Shown here one piece after another: positions 10,810-18,403 of a stretch of DNA of 47,803 nucleotides; positions within the stretch are counted from its first letter, which is position 1, and each line of letters opens with the position of its first letter. Source of the DNA: Allobosea sp. ASV33 (lineage in GTDB: Bacteria > Pseudomonadota > Alphaproteobacteria > Rhizobiales > Beijerinckiaceae); NCBI RefSeq assembly GCF_016428755.1, contig NZ_JAELTI010000034.1:1-47803 (forward strand), in the 5' to 3' direction. The notes beneath the pieces were generated by a model that ran no database searches, was not told the DNA's origin, and saw only the letters and a program-made list of their open reading frames with translations. Made by a program: the position numbers and the translations under genes.

Positions 10810-11610
10810 TTGTCGCAAGCCGGTTCGTTCGGCCGTGATCTCCACGGCAAGGTTGCCATCGTCACCGGCGGCAGCCAGGGGTTGGGCGAGGCGGTCGCAC
10901 GCGAATTCGCCGAGCGCGGCGCGCGCGGGCTCCTGCTGACCGGGCGCAACATGAAGCGCGGCGAGGCCGTCGCGGAAAGCCTGCGGACTTCGGGCTGCGA
11001 TGCGCGCTTCCATCAGGTCGATCTGGCCGATCTCGACGCGGTCCGGCTGGTCGTGCCGGCGGCCGAGCAGGCCTTCGGTCATCTCGACATTCTCGTGAAT
11101 GCGGCCGGCGACACCGACCGCGGCACCATCTTCGACACCTCGCCTGCACTCTACGAGCGCATCATGGCGGTGAACCTGCGCGCACCCTTCTTCCTGATCC
11201 AGGACGCCGCCAGCCTGATGCGCCGGCAGGACATTCCCGGCGCCATCGTCAATATCCAGTCGATGTCGGCCCATGGCGGCCAGCCCTTTCTCTCCGCCTA
11301 CAGCGTCTCGAAGGCGGCGCTCGCCGCGCTGACCAAAAATGCGGCTTATGGCCTGCTGAAGCACCGCATCCGCGTCAACGGCCTCAATATCGGCTGGATG
11401 GCGACGCCGGGGGAGGACGCGATCATGAAGCTGCGCCATGACGCCAAGGACAATTGGCTCGACGAGGCCAATGCCTCGCAGCCCTTCGGCCGCCTGATCG
11501 ATCCGCGCGAAATCGCCAAGGCGGTCGCCTATCTCGCTTCGGCGGAATCCGGCCTGATGACCGGATCCAATATCGATTTCGACCAGGGCATTCTGGGCGC
11601 GCATGACTAA
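10810..11610 (+). CDS. SDR family NAD(P)-dependent oxidoreductase
   Basis: About 266 residues of classical short-chain dehydrogenase: TGGSQGLG nucleotide loop near residue 19, NAAG, an active-site Ser in the QSMSAHGG stretch, and YSVSK with Tyr near residue 164 and Lys near 168. It probably oxidises or reduces a polyol or keto sugar in the cytosol. The preferred start is TTG 10810, six bases after GGGAGG. ATGs at 10747 and 10768 lack ribosome-binding sites, and the first lies inside the palindrome. It is the first gene of the operon with iolG, a phosphatase and an AfuABC-like importer, so a cyclitol intermediate is a reasonable but unproven substrate. Confidence 0.85.
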   Translation: MSQAGSFGRDLHGKVAIVTGGSQGLGEAVAREFAERGARGLLLTGRNMKRGEAVAESLRTSGCDARFHQVDLADLDAVRLVVPAAEQAFGHLDILVNAAGDTDRGTIFDTSPALYERIMAVNLRAPFFLIQDAASLMRRQDIPGAIVNIQSMSAHGGQPFLSAYSVSKAALAALTKNAAYGLLKHRIRVNGLNIGWMATPGEDAIMKLRHDAKDNWLDEANASQPFGRLIDPREIAKAVAYLASAESGLMTGSNIDFDQGILGAHD

Positions 11611-11676
11611 CCGGCGGCATCCGCGCTGGCGCATGAGAGCCGCAGCAGCATCCTTCTGAGAGACGCGACGACGGGA

Positions 11677-12687
11677 ATGACGAAGACCATGAAGATCGGA
11701 TTGCTGGGCGCCGGCCGTATCGGGCGTATCCATGGGCTGAACGTCGCCGCGCGCGGCGATGCCGAGCTCGTCGCCGTCACCGACGCGATGCCGGAAGCCG
11801 CCGCCTCGCTCGCCGCCGCCACGGGCGCCAAGGCGACCACGACCGAGGCGATCCTCGCCGACGCCGCGATCGACGCCGTGCTGATCTGCACGCCGACCGA
11901 CACTCATGCCGACTTGATCGAGCGGGCGGTCTCGGCCGGCAAGGCCGTGTTCTGCGAGAAGCCCGTCGATCTCGACGCAGCCCGCATCCGCCGCTGCCTC
12001 GCGACGGTCGAGAAGTCCGGCAAGCCCTTGATGATCGGCTTCAACCGCCGCTTCGACCCGAATTTCGCGGCGCTGGAGAAGCGGCTGCGCGCGGGCGAAG
12101 CCGGCGCGATCGAGATCGTCACGGTGATCTCGCGCGATCCTTCGCCGCCGCCGGTCGAGTATGTGAAGCGCTCTGGCGGGCTCTTCCGCGACATGATGAT
12201 CCATGATTTCGACATGGCGCGTTTCCTGCTGGCCGAGGAGCCCGTCGAGGTCTTCGCGCTCGGTTCCGCCCTCGTCGACAAGGCGATCGGCGAGGCCGGC
12301 GATGTCGACACCGCCGCGGTGATCATGAAGACGGCCTCTGGCCGCATCGCCCAGATCTCGAACTCGCGCCGCGCCACCTATGGCTACGACCAGCGCATCG
12401 AGGTTCACGGCTCCAAGGGCATGCTGCGGGCGGGCAATATCCACGAGACGACGGTCGAGATCGCGACCGGGCAGGGCTTCCGGGCCGATCCCGTGCAAAA
12501 CTTCTTCCTGGAGCGTTATGCCGCGGCCTATCGCGCCGAACTGGACGCCTTCATCGCCGCCTGCAACGGCAAGGCTACGGCCTCGCCGACCGGCCTCGAC
12601 GGCCTGAAGGCGCAGATCTTGGCCGATGCCGCGACGCAATCCGCGCAGACCGGCAAGCCCGTCCGCGTCGATCTGGGAGCGAACTGA
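11677..12687 (+). CDS. iolG: Inositol 2-dehydrogenase (Gfo/Idh/MocA family)
   Basis: 336 residues. Oxidises myo-inositol to scyllo-inosose with NAD+, the first step of inositol catabolism. N-terminal Rossmann loop GLLGAGRIGRIHG (residues 8-20), Lys95 in CEKPVDLD, and the catalytic pair Asp172 and His176 in RDMMIHDFD. Sequence such as RDPSPPPVEYVKRSGG closely recalls rhizobial IdhA. A second ATG four codons in (11689) is possible. Its stop overlaps the next start by one base (TGATG), so it is coupled to the phosphatase gene. The canonical iolB, iolC, iolD and iolE genes are not in this window. The related scyllo-inositol dehydrogenases are the main alternative. Confidence 0.88.
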   Translation: MTKTMKIGLLGAGRIGRIHGLNVAARGDAELVAVTDAMPEAAASLAAATGAKATTTEAILADAAIDAVLICTPTDTHADLIERAVSAGKAVFCEKPVDLDAARIRRCLATVEKSGKPLMIGFNRRFDPNFAALEKRLRAGEAGAIEIVTVISRDPSPPPVEYVKRSGGLFRDMMIHDFDMARFLLAEEPVEVFALGSALVDKAIGEAGDVDTAAVIMKTASGRIAQISNSRRATYGYDQRIEVHGSKGMLRAGNIHETTVEIATGQGFRADPVQNFFLERYAAAYRAELDAFIAACNGKATASPTGLDGLKAQILADAATQSAQTGKPVRVDLGAN

Positions 12688-13469
12688 TGACCCCGGCGGA
12701 GCGCGATCTGCGCTATTACGCGGCTCTCGGGCTCGCGGCTGAGGCGAGCCATCTGGCCCTGGGCTATTTCACCAGGCGCGAGTCGCTCGGCATCACGATG
12801 AAGGGTGCACAGGATTGGCTGACCGTCGCCGACGGCAAGGTCGAGGATTTCCTGCGCCAGCGGCTCTCGGAGCTCTTCCCGAACGACACGGTCATCGGCG
12901 AGGAGGGCGGCGGCGAGGCTTCCGATGCGGTCTGGATTCTCGATCCGATCGACGGCACCGCGAATTTCGCTCATGGCGACCGCAACTGGTGCATCTCGAT
13001 CGGCTTCCTGGTGAACCGCAGGCCGGAGATCGGCGTCGTCGCGGCCCCGGCTCTGGGCGAGGTCTATGCGGCGCGGCGCGGCGCCGGCGCGACCTTGAAC
13101 GGCGATCCGATCAAGGTTTCCGGAGCGGCCGATATCGCCCGGTCCTCGGTCGAGCTCGGCTGGTCGACCCGCGTGCCGGCTGCGAACTATCTCAAGGTGA
13201 TCGAGCGCGGCTACACGGCGGGCGCCGCGATGAAGCGCGGCGGCTCCGGCACGCTCGGCCTCTGCCATGTCGCCAATGGTTCGAGCGACGCCTATGCCGA
13301 ACTGCACATCAATGCCTGGGACGTCGCCGCCGGCATCGCCATCGCGACCGAGGCAGGCGCCCATATCAACGACTTCTTTGCCGGCGAGGGGATCGCCAGG
13401 GGCAATCCGGTCCTGTGCTGCACCCCGAAATTGGCTCCGGTGCTCAAGGAAATCACCGGAATCGGTTAG
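12687..13469 (+). CDS. Inositol monophosphatase family protein
   Basis: 260 residues with the full Mg2+-dependent phosphatase signature: GEEGGG (71-76), WILDPIDGTANF (83-94, with metal ligands Asp86 and Asp89) and WDVAAG (211-216). Hydrolyses phosphate monoesters such as inositol-1-phosphate; some relatives act on fructose bisphosphate or histidinol phosphate. Its translation is coupled to iolG by a one-base overlap and an AfuA-like binding protein follows. This supports dephosphorylation of an imported inositol phosphate or sugar phosphate. Substrate is inferred from context. Confidence 0.9.
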   Translation: MTPAERDLRYYAALGLAAEASHLALGYFTRRESLGITMKGAQDWLTVADGKVEDFLRQRLSELFPNDTVIGEEGGGEASDAVWILDPIDGTANFAHGDRNWCISIGFLVNRRPEIGVVAAPALGEVYAARRGAGATLNGDPIKVSGAADIARSSVELGWSTRVPAANYLKVIERGYTAGAAMKRGGSGTLGLCHVANGSSDAYAELHINAWDVAAGIAIATEAGAHINDFFAGEGIARGNPVLCCTPKLAPVLKEITGIG

Positions 13470-13573
13470 CCGGCACGATACACCATTGATCTTTGGCGAT
13501 CCTTCGCCTCAGTTTCACGACAATCACGAGAACCGGGCGCAGAAACCGGGCCATCCAATTCAGGGAGGTTCAG

Positions 13574-14611
13574 ATGCAGTCGACATCCTGGCTCAAGGCG
13601 GGGCTCTTCGCCGCGCTTGCCACCGCGGCCTTCGCCGCCACGCCGGCCCGCGCTCAAGGATCGCTCGTCATGTATTGCGGCGTCCAGGAGGAATGGTGCC
13701 GCGCCATGTCGAACGCCTTCGAGAAGGAAACCGGCATCAAGGTCGCGATGACCCGCAAGTCGGCGGGCGAGATCTACGCCCAGCTCAAGGCCGAATCCTC
13801 CAATCCGCGCGGCGATATCTGGTGGGGCGGCACGGGCGACCCGCATCTCCAGGCGGCGGAGGAGGGACTGACCCTCGAATATGAATCGCCGAAGAACAAG
13901 GAATTGCATCCCTGGGCGCTCGACCAGTGGAAGGCCGCCAAGCAGCGCTCGATCGGCATCTATGCCGGCGCGCTGGGGTTCGGCTTCAACACCGACCAGA
14001 TCAAGGCGAAGGGCATTCCCGAGCCCAAATGCTGGGCAGACCTCCTCAACGCCAAGCTGAAGGACGACGTCCAGGTCGCCGACCCGAATTCCTCGGGCAC
14101 GGCCTATAACCTGCTCGCCACGGTCGTGCAGCTGATGGGCGAGGACAAGGGCTTCGAGTATCTCAAGGCCCTCCACAAGAACGTCAGCCAGTACACCAAG
14201 TCGGGCGCCGCCCCGGCCAAGGCCGCGAGCCTCGGCGAGACCGCCGTCGGCATCGTCTTCATCCATGACGCGGTGGTCTTCGCGGTGCAGGGCGACCCGA
14301 TCAAGCCGGTCGCGCCTTGCGAGGGCACCGGCTACGAGATCGGCTCGATGTCGATCGTCAAGGGCGCGCGCAACCTCGACAACGCCAAGAAGTTCTACGA
14401 CTGGGCCCTGACCCCGGCCGCACAGGCACTCGCCGCCCCGGCCAAGTCCTATCAGGTCCCCTCGAACAAGGCCTCGCCGGTGCCGGCGCAGTCGCCGAAA
14501 ATGGATCAGATGAAGCTGATCAACTACGACTTCGTGAAATACGGCTCCTCGGCCGAGCGCAACCGCCTGCTCGCCAAGTGGGACAAGGAAGTCAAGGCGC
14601 TGCCGAAGTAA
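13574..14611 (+). CDS. AfuA-like ABC transporter substrate-binding protein
   Basis: 345 residues with a Sec signal peptide ending near residue 28 (TPARAQG). ATG 13574 has GGGAGG seven bases upstream. It is usually annotated as an iron(III)-binding protein, but it has no adjacent Tyr-Tyr pair, the iron ligands of FbpA. Instead it shows features I recall from AfuA, the hexose-phosphate-binding protein of Actinobacillus: SAGE (63-66), GGTGDPH (85-91) and a His231-Asp232 pair. With a phosphatase and iolG just upstream, a phosphorylated cyclitol or sugar is the likely ligand. Four Cys (35, 42, 153, 249) could form disulfides in the periplasm. Confidence 0.88.
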   Translation: MQSTSWLKAGLFAALATAAFAATPARAQGSLVMYCGVQEEWCRAMSNAFEKETGIKVAMTRKSAGEIYAQLKAESSNPRGDIWWGGTGDPHLQAAEEGLTLEYESPKNKELHPWALDQWKAAKQRSIGIYAGALGFGFNTDQIKAKGIPEPKCWADLLNAKLKDDVQVADPNSSGTAYNLLATVVQLMGEDKGFEYLKALHKNVSQYTKSGAAPAKAASLGETAVGIVFIHDAVVFAVQGDPIKPVAPCEGTGYEIGSMSIVKGARNLDNAKKFYDWALTPAAQALAAPAKSYQVPSNKASPVPAQSPKMDQMKLINYDFVKYGSSAERNRLLAKWDKEVKALPK

Positions 14612-14662
14612 TCGACGCCTCTCCCTGTCGTGACGGCGAGAGGTTTCGTCCACGAAGCTCCG

Positions 14663-14755
14663 CCGTCATCCCGGGCTTGACCCGGGATCCATCGTAGAAC
14701 TCCGGCGCCCCTCGATGGATCCCGGATCTCCGCTTCGCTCTGTCCGGGATGACGG
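14663..14755. repeat. Dispersed cloverleaf-type palindrome, copy 1
   Basis: Perfect 12-bp terminal inverted repeat CCGTCATCCCGG (14663-14674) / CCGGGATGACGG (14744-14755). A perfect 13-bp inner stem lies at 14682-14694 / 14713-14725, with a small hairpin on each side of it. It sits between the binding-protein and permease genes of an operon. The same architecture recurs at six other places in the window. Confidence 0.85.
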
Positions 14756-14841
14756 GGTGAGGCTTCCGCAACATCGTTTTCAGAACCGCGAAGGCCGGCT
14801 TGAACCGGTCCGGATCACTGTCGAGAGGGAACGGGGCAACC

Positions 14842-17058
14842 ATGGCGCCAGCGACGAGACTCGTGCTGCTGATCGGCTGGCTCGGCTATGCGCTGATGCC
14901 CTGGTACCTCGTCGAGGGCATGAGCCTGACGAGCTGGGCCTGGCTCGCCGAGTATCCGTTCGGCAAGGCGGGCAGCGCGCTGGCGCTGGCGCTCTCGGGG
15001 CGGGCGCCATGGCTCCTGCCGATCGGCGTCGCGCTGGCGGCCGCGACCCTGTTCTGGGGCAGTGCCAACCGTCAGCGCACGGCGACCGTGCTGCTCTGGG
15101 CCGGCCTCATCGGCATGGTCCTGTTCTTCGCGCAGGCCTTTTCGATCGTGCTGAAGGACCATGGCATTGCTTGGCTTGCCACGCTGCTCGGCGGCGCGGG
15201 GGCTTCGCAGGGCGGCATCGGCGGCGGCGCCTTCCTGACGCTGCTCGCGCTGCTTTTCCTGCTTTGCCACGGCCTGGCCTATCGCGGCGTCTGCCGCGGC
15301 GATCTCTTCACGGTCTCGACGATCGGCCTCGTCGTCATGCTGATCGGCATCTTCATCTTCTTCCCGGTCGCGATCATCCTGAAGAGCGCGCTGGTCGACC
15401 AGAACGGCGCCTTCGCGCCCGCGGCCTTCATCGAGCGCTTCCTCGATTCCTCGATCTGGGGGCTGGGCTGCCTCAGCGCCAACGTCAATTGCGGCGTCGC
15501 CTGGAACACGCTGATCCTGGCCGTGCTCTGCGGCGTCATCACGACCTTGCTCGGCCTCGCCTGCGCCTTGCTGATCCTGCGCACCGGCATGCCCGGCAAG
15601 CGCATCATGCGGGCGCTGACGGTGCTGCCGATCATCACGCCGCCCTTCGTCATCGGCCTCGCGCTGATCCTGCTCTTCGGCCGCGCCGGCGCCATCTCGA
15701 CCGTCCTCTACGAGTGGTTCGACATTCCCCGCTCGCGCTGGCTCTACGGCCTGCCCGGCGTGCTGCTGGCGCAGGTCCTGGCCTTCGCGCCGATCGCCTT
15801 CCTCGTCCTGATCGGCGTGGTGCAGGGCATTTCTCCGAGCCTCGAGGAAGCCTCGCAGACGCTCGGCGCCAAGCGCTGGCAGACCTTCCGCACCGTGACC
15901 TGGCCATTGCTCAAGCCCGGCATCGCCAATGCCTTCCTGCTCGGCTTCGTCGAGAGCATGGCCGATTTCGGCAATCCGCTGGTGCTGGGCGGCAATTTCG
16001 AGGTGCTCTCGACCAAGATCTTCTTCGCGGTGGTGGGCGCCTCCTATAACCAGGGGCAGGCGGCGGTGCTCGCAATCGTGCTGCTCGCCTTCACGCTCGG
16101 CGCCTTCTGGGTGCAGCAGCGCTGGCTCGGCGGGAAGTCCTACACGACTGTCACCGGCAAGGGCGATGCCGGCCTGCCGACGCCGCTGCCGCGCCGCATC
16201 ACCTGGCTGTCGATTGCGGTGATCGTGCCCTGGGTGGCGCTGACGCTGGTGATCTACCTCGTCATCCTCGTCGGCGGCTTCGTCCGCAACATGGGCCGCG
16301 ACTACACGCCGACGCTGCAGCACTACATCACCGGCTTCGCCATCGACTTCAGCAACGGCCTTTATTTCCAGGGCTCGGCCTGGTCGTCCTTCTTCACGAC
16401 CATCAAGGTCGCCGCGATCTCGGCGCCATTGACGGCGGTGATCGGCCTGCTCACCGCCTATCTGCTGACGCGCCAGCGCTTCCGTGGCCGGTCCGGGCTG
16501 GAATTTGCGACGATGCTCTCCTTCGCCATTCCCGGCACCGTGCTCGGCGTCGCCTATATCCTTGCCTTCAACGTGCCGCCGGTGGAGATCACCGGCACCG
16601 GCCTGATCCTCATCATCGCCTTCGTCTTCCGCAACATGCCGGTCGGCGTGCGCTCCGGCATCGCCGGCCTGTCGCAGATCGACAAGAGCCTGGACGAGGC
16701 CTCGACCACGCTGCGCGCCCGCAGCTTCACCACGCTCTGGCGCGTGGTTCTGCCGCTGCTCAAGCCGGCCCTGGTCTCGGCACTGGTCTACTCGTTCGTG
16801 CGCTCCATGACGGCGGTCAGCGCCGTGATCTTCCTGGTCTCGGCCGAATACAACCTTTCCACCGCCTATATCGTCGGGCGCGTCGAGGCCGGCGAATTCG
16901 GCCTCGCCATCGCCTATTCCTCGGTGCTGATCGTCTTCATGGCGCTCGGCATCGCCCTCATCCAGTTCCTCGTCGGCGAGCGCAAGCTTGGTCGCCGCAA
17001 GGTCGTGGCACTCTCCAGTTCGGTCTCCGACCCCATCACCCAGGGAGCAACAAGTTGA
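14842..17058 (+). CDS. AfuB-like fused double ABC permease
   Basis: 738 residues, two BPD_transp_1 permease halves in one polypeptide with about twelve or more membrane helices. The two ATPase-contact loops are QTLGAKRWQTFRTVTWPLL in the first half and TTLRARSFTTLWRVVLPLL in the second. The length and fusion match the AfuB/FbpB-type iron or sugar-phosphate importers. ATG 14842 is preferred over 14800 because the first helix then follows the start closely. Its stop codon overlaps the start of the ATPase gene (TTGA), so the two are translationally coupled. Confidence 0.9.
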   Translation: MAPATRLVLLIGWLGYALMPWYLVEGMSLTSWAWLAEYPFGKAGSALALALSGRAPWLLPIGVALAAATLFWGSANRQRTATVLLWAGLIGMVLFFAQAFSIVLKDHGIAWLATLLGGAGASQGGIGGGAFLTLLALLFLLCHGLAYRGVCRGDLFTVSTIGLVVMLIGIFIFFPVAIILKSALVDQNGAFAPAAFIERFLDSSIWGLGCLSANVNCGVAWNTLILAVLCGVITTLLGLACALLILRTGMPGKRIMRALTVLPIITPPFVIGLALILLFGRAGAISTVLYEWFDIPRSRWLYGLPGVLLAQVLAFAPIAFLVLIGVVQGISPSLEEASQTLGAKRWQTFRTVTWPLLKPGIANAFLLGFVESMADFGNPLVLGGNFEVLSTKIFFAVVGASYNQGQAAVLAIVLLAFTLGAFWVQQRWLGGKSYTTVTGKGDAGLPTPLPRRITWLSIAVIVPWVALTLVIYLVILVGGFVRNMGRDYTPTLQHYITGFAIDFSNGLYFQGSAWSSFFTTIKVAAISAPLTAVIGLLTAYLLTRQRFRGRSGLEFATMLSFAIPGTVLGVAYILAFNVPPVEITGTGLILIIAFVFRNMPVGVRSGIAGLSQIDKSLDEASTTLRARSFTTLWRVVLPLLKPALVSALVYSFVRSMTAVSAVIFLVSAEYNLSTAYIVGRVEAGEFGLAIAYSSVLIVFMALGIALIQFLVGERKLGRRKVVALSSSVSDPITQGATS

Positions 17059-18122
17059 CGAAGGCCGGACCCGCTTCCGTCGAGTTCCGCAACGTCTCCA
17101 TGCGCTATGGCGCGGTGACGGCGGTCGACAACATCAATTTCACCATAGAGGCCGGCAAGCTCGTGACCCTGCTCGGCCCCTCCGGCTGCGGCAAGACCAC
17201 GACCTTGCGCATGATCGCGGGCCTCGAGATCGCCAGCGACGGCCAGATCCTGATCGGCGGCAAGGACGTCACCAAGCTCTCGGCCGCCGACCGCGACGTC
17301 TCGATGGTGTTCCAGTCCTACGCGCTCTTTCCCCATATGAGCGTGCTGGAGAACGCGGCCTACGGCCCGACGGTGAAGGGTCTGGGCAAGGACGAGGCCA
17401 AGCAGATGGCGCTGGAGAAGCTGGCGCTCGTCGGCCTCAAGGGCTTCGAGAACCGCTACCCCTCGGAGCTCTCGGGCGGCCAGCAGCAGCGCGTCGCGGT
17501 CGCGCGCGCCCTCGTGCTGGAGCCGCAGGTGCTGCTCTTCGACGAGCCGCTCTCCAATCTCGACGCCAAGCTGCGCCGCCGCGTCCGCGAGGAAATCCGC
17601 GAATTGCAGCAGAACCTCAACCTGACCGTGGCCTATGTCACGCATGACCAGGAGGAGGCGCTCGCCGTCTCCGACCGCATCATCGTGATGTCGAATGCCC
17701 GGATCGCACAGGAAGGCGCGCCGCGCGACCTCTACGAGCAGCCCTCCAACGCCTTCGTCGCGGACTTCATCGGCGACGCCAATCTGGTTGATGTCACCGT
17801 CAGAGCGGTGGCGGACGGCCGCGCCGATGTCGCGATCGGCTCCGCCACGATCAGCCTGCCGGCGCGCGGTCTCGGTGTCGGCCCAGCCAAGGTCGCGATC
17901 CGGCCGGAGGCGCTGTTGTTGGGCGAGGCGGGGCAGGCGGGGGCGCTGCCCGGCAGGATCCGCAAATGCGCTTATCTCGGCAATCACCTCGACATCATGA
18001 TTGAGACCGAGGTCGGCGAGCTCTTCGTCGTCCAATATGGCGGGCGCGAGATGCTGGAGCCGGGTACCGCGGTCTCGGTTTCCTTCGCGAACAAGGGCGT
18101 GACGCTCATTCCGCCGGCTTGA
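17055..18122 (+). CDS. AfuC-like ABC transporter ATP-binding protein
   Basis: 355 residues. P-loop GPSGCGKTT (41-49), signature LSGGQ (139-143), Walker B VLLFDEP (159-165), and a C-terminal TOBE-type domain from about residue 240. It energises the fused permease. The start is TTG 17055, overlapping the permease stop by four bases, with GGGAG nine bases upstream. The MalK/PotA-like architecture fits both iron(III) and sugar-phosphate importers, so substrate must be taken from the binding protein and operon. Confidence 0.92.
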   Translation: MTKAGPASVEFRNVSMRYGAVTAVDNINFTIEAGKLVTLLGPSGCGKTTTLRMIAGLEIASDGQILIGGKDVTKLSAADRDVSMVFQSYALFPHMSVLENAAYGPTVKGLGKDEAKQMALEKLALVGLKGFENRYPSELSGGQQQRVAVARALVLEPQVLLFDEPLSNLDAKLRRRVREEIRELQQNLNLTVAYVTHDQEEALAVSDRIIVMSNARIAQEGAPRDLYEQPSNAFVADFIGDANLVDVTVRAVADGRADVAIGSATISLPARGLGVGPAKVAIRPEALLLGEAGQAGALPGRIRKCAYLGNHLDIMIETEVGELFVVQYGGREMLEPGTAVSVSFANKGVTLIPPA

Positions 18123-18153
18123 GAGCCGGCCCGAAAAGACTGCGAGCCTTCAT

Positions 18154-18200
18154 CTGGAGCAGCCATTTCGTCAGAAATGGCGTCTTGAAGGATGCTCCAG
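18154..18200. terminator. Nested inverted repeat after the AfuABC-like operon
   Basis: Outer arms CTGGAGCA (18154-18161) / TGCTCCAG (18193-18200) enclose a perfect hairpin GCCATTTC-GTCA-GAAATGGC (18162-18181). It lies 32 bp past the operon's last stop codon and has no T-run. It may stop transcription or protect the 3' end, or may itself be a dispersed palindrome. The rest of the 281-bp gap shows no gene. Confidence 0.45.
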
Positions 18201-18403
18201 GAGGCTCGTGGGCCATCTGGAACATCCTTTAAGAGGCCGCTGGCGCGGCGACTCAGGATGGGGCTCCGATATCTGCCTATCCCGAGCGTGAGGGCTGCCT
18301 AATTATCAGCACTTTCGCTGCGTATTTCTGTTGAGTTGGCTAATCAAAAATTGGTAGATTCAGCCGAAGATCGTCACCCGAAACGGGGAAAGACCGCACG
18401 AAA

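Noticed and set aside
10543..12639. 698-residue minus-strand open frame over the SDR and iolG genes
   Set aside because: Antisense shadow caused by G/C-rich third positions; composition is Arg/Gly/Asp-rich and no family is recognisable, while the plus strand encodes two clear enzymes.
13574..18122. Iron(III) ABC transporter
   Set aside because: No Tyr-Tyr iron ligands in the binding protein, and phosphatase and inositol dehydrogenase genes lie in the same operon; kept as an alternative only.
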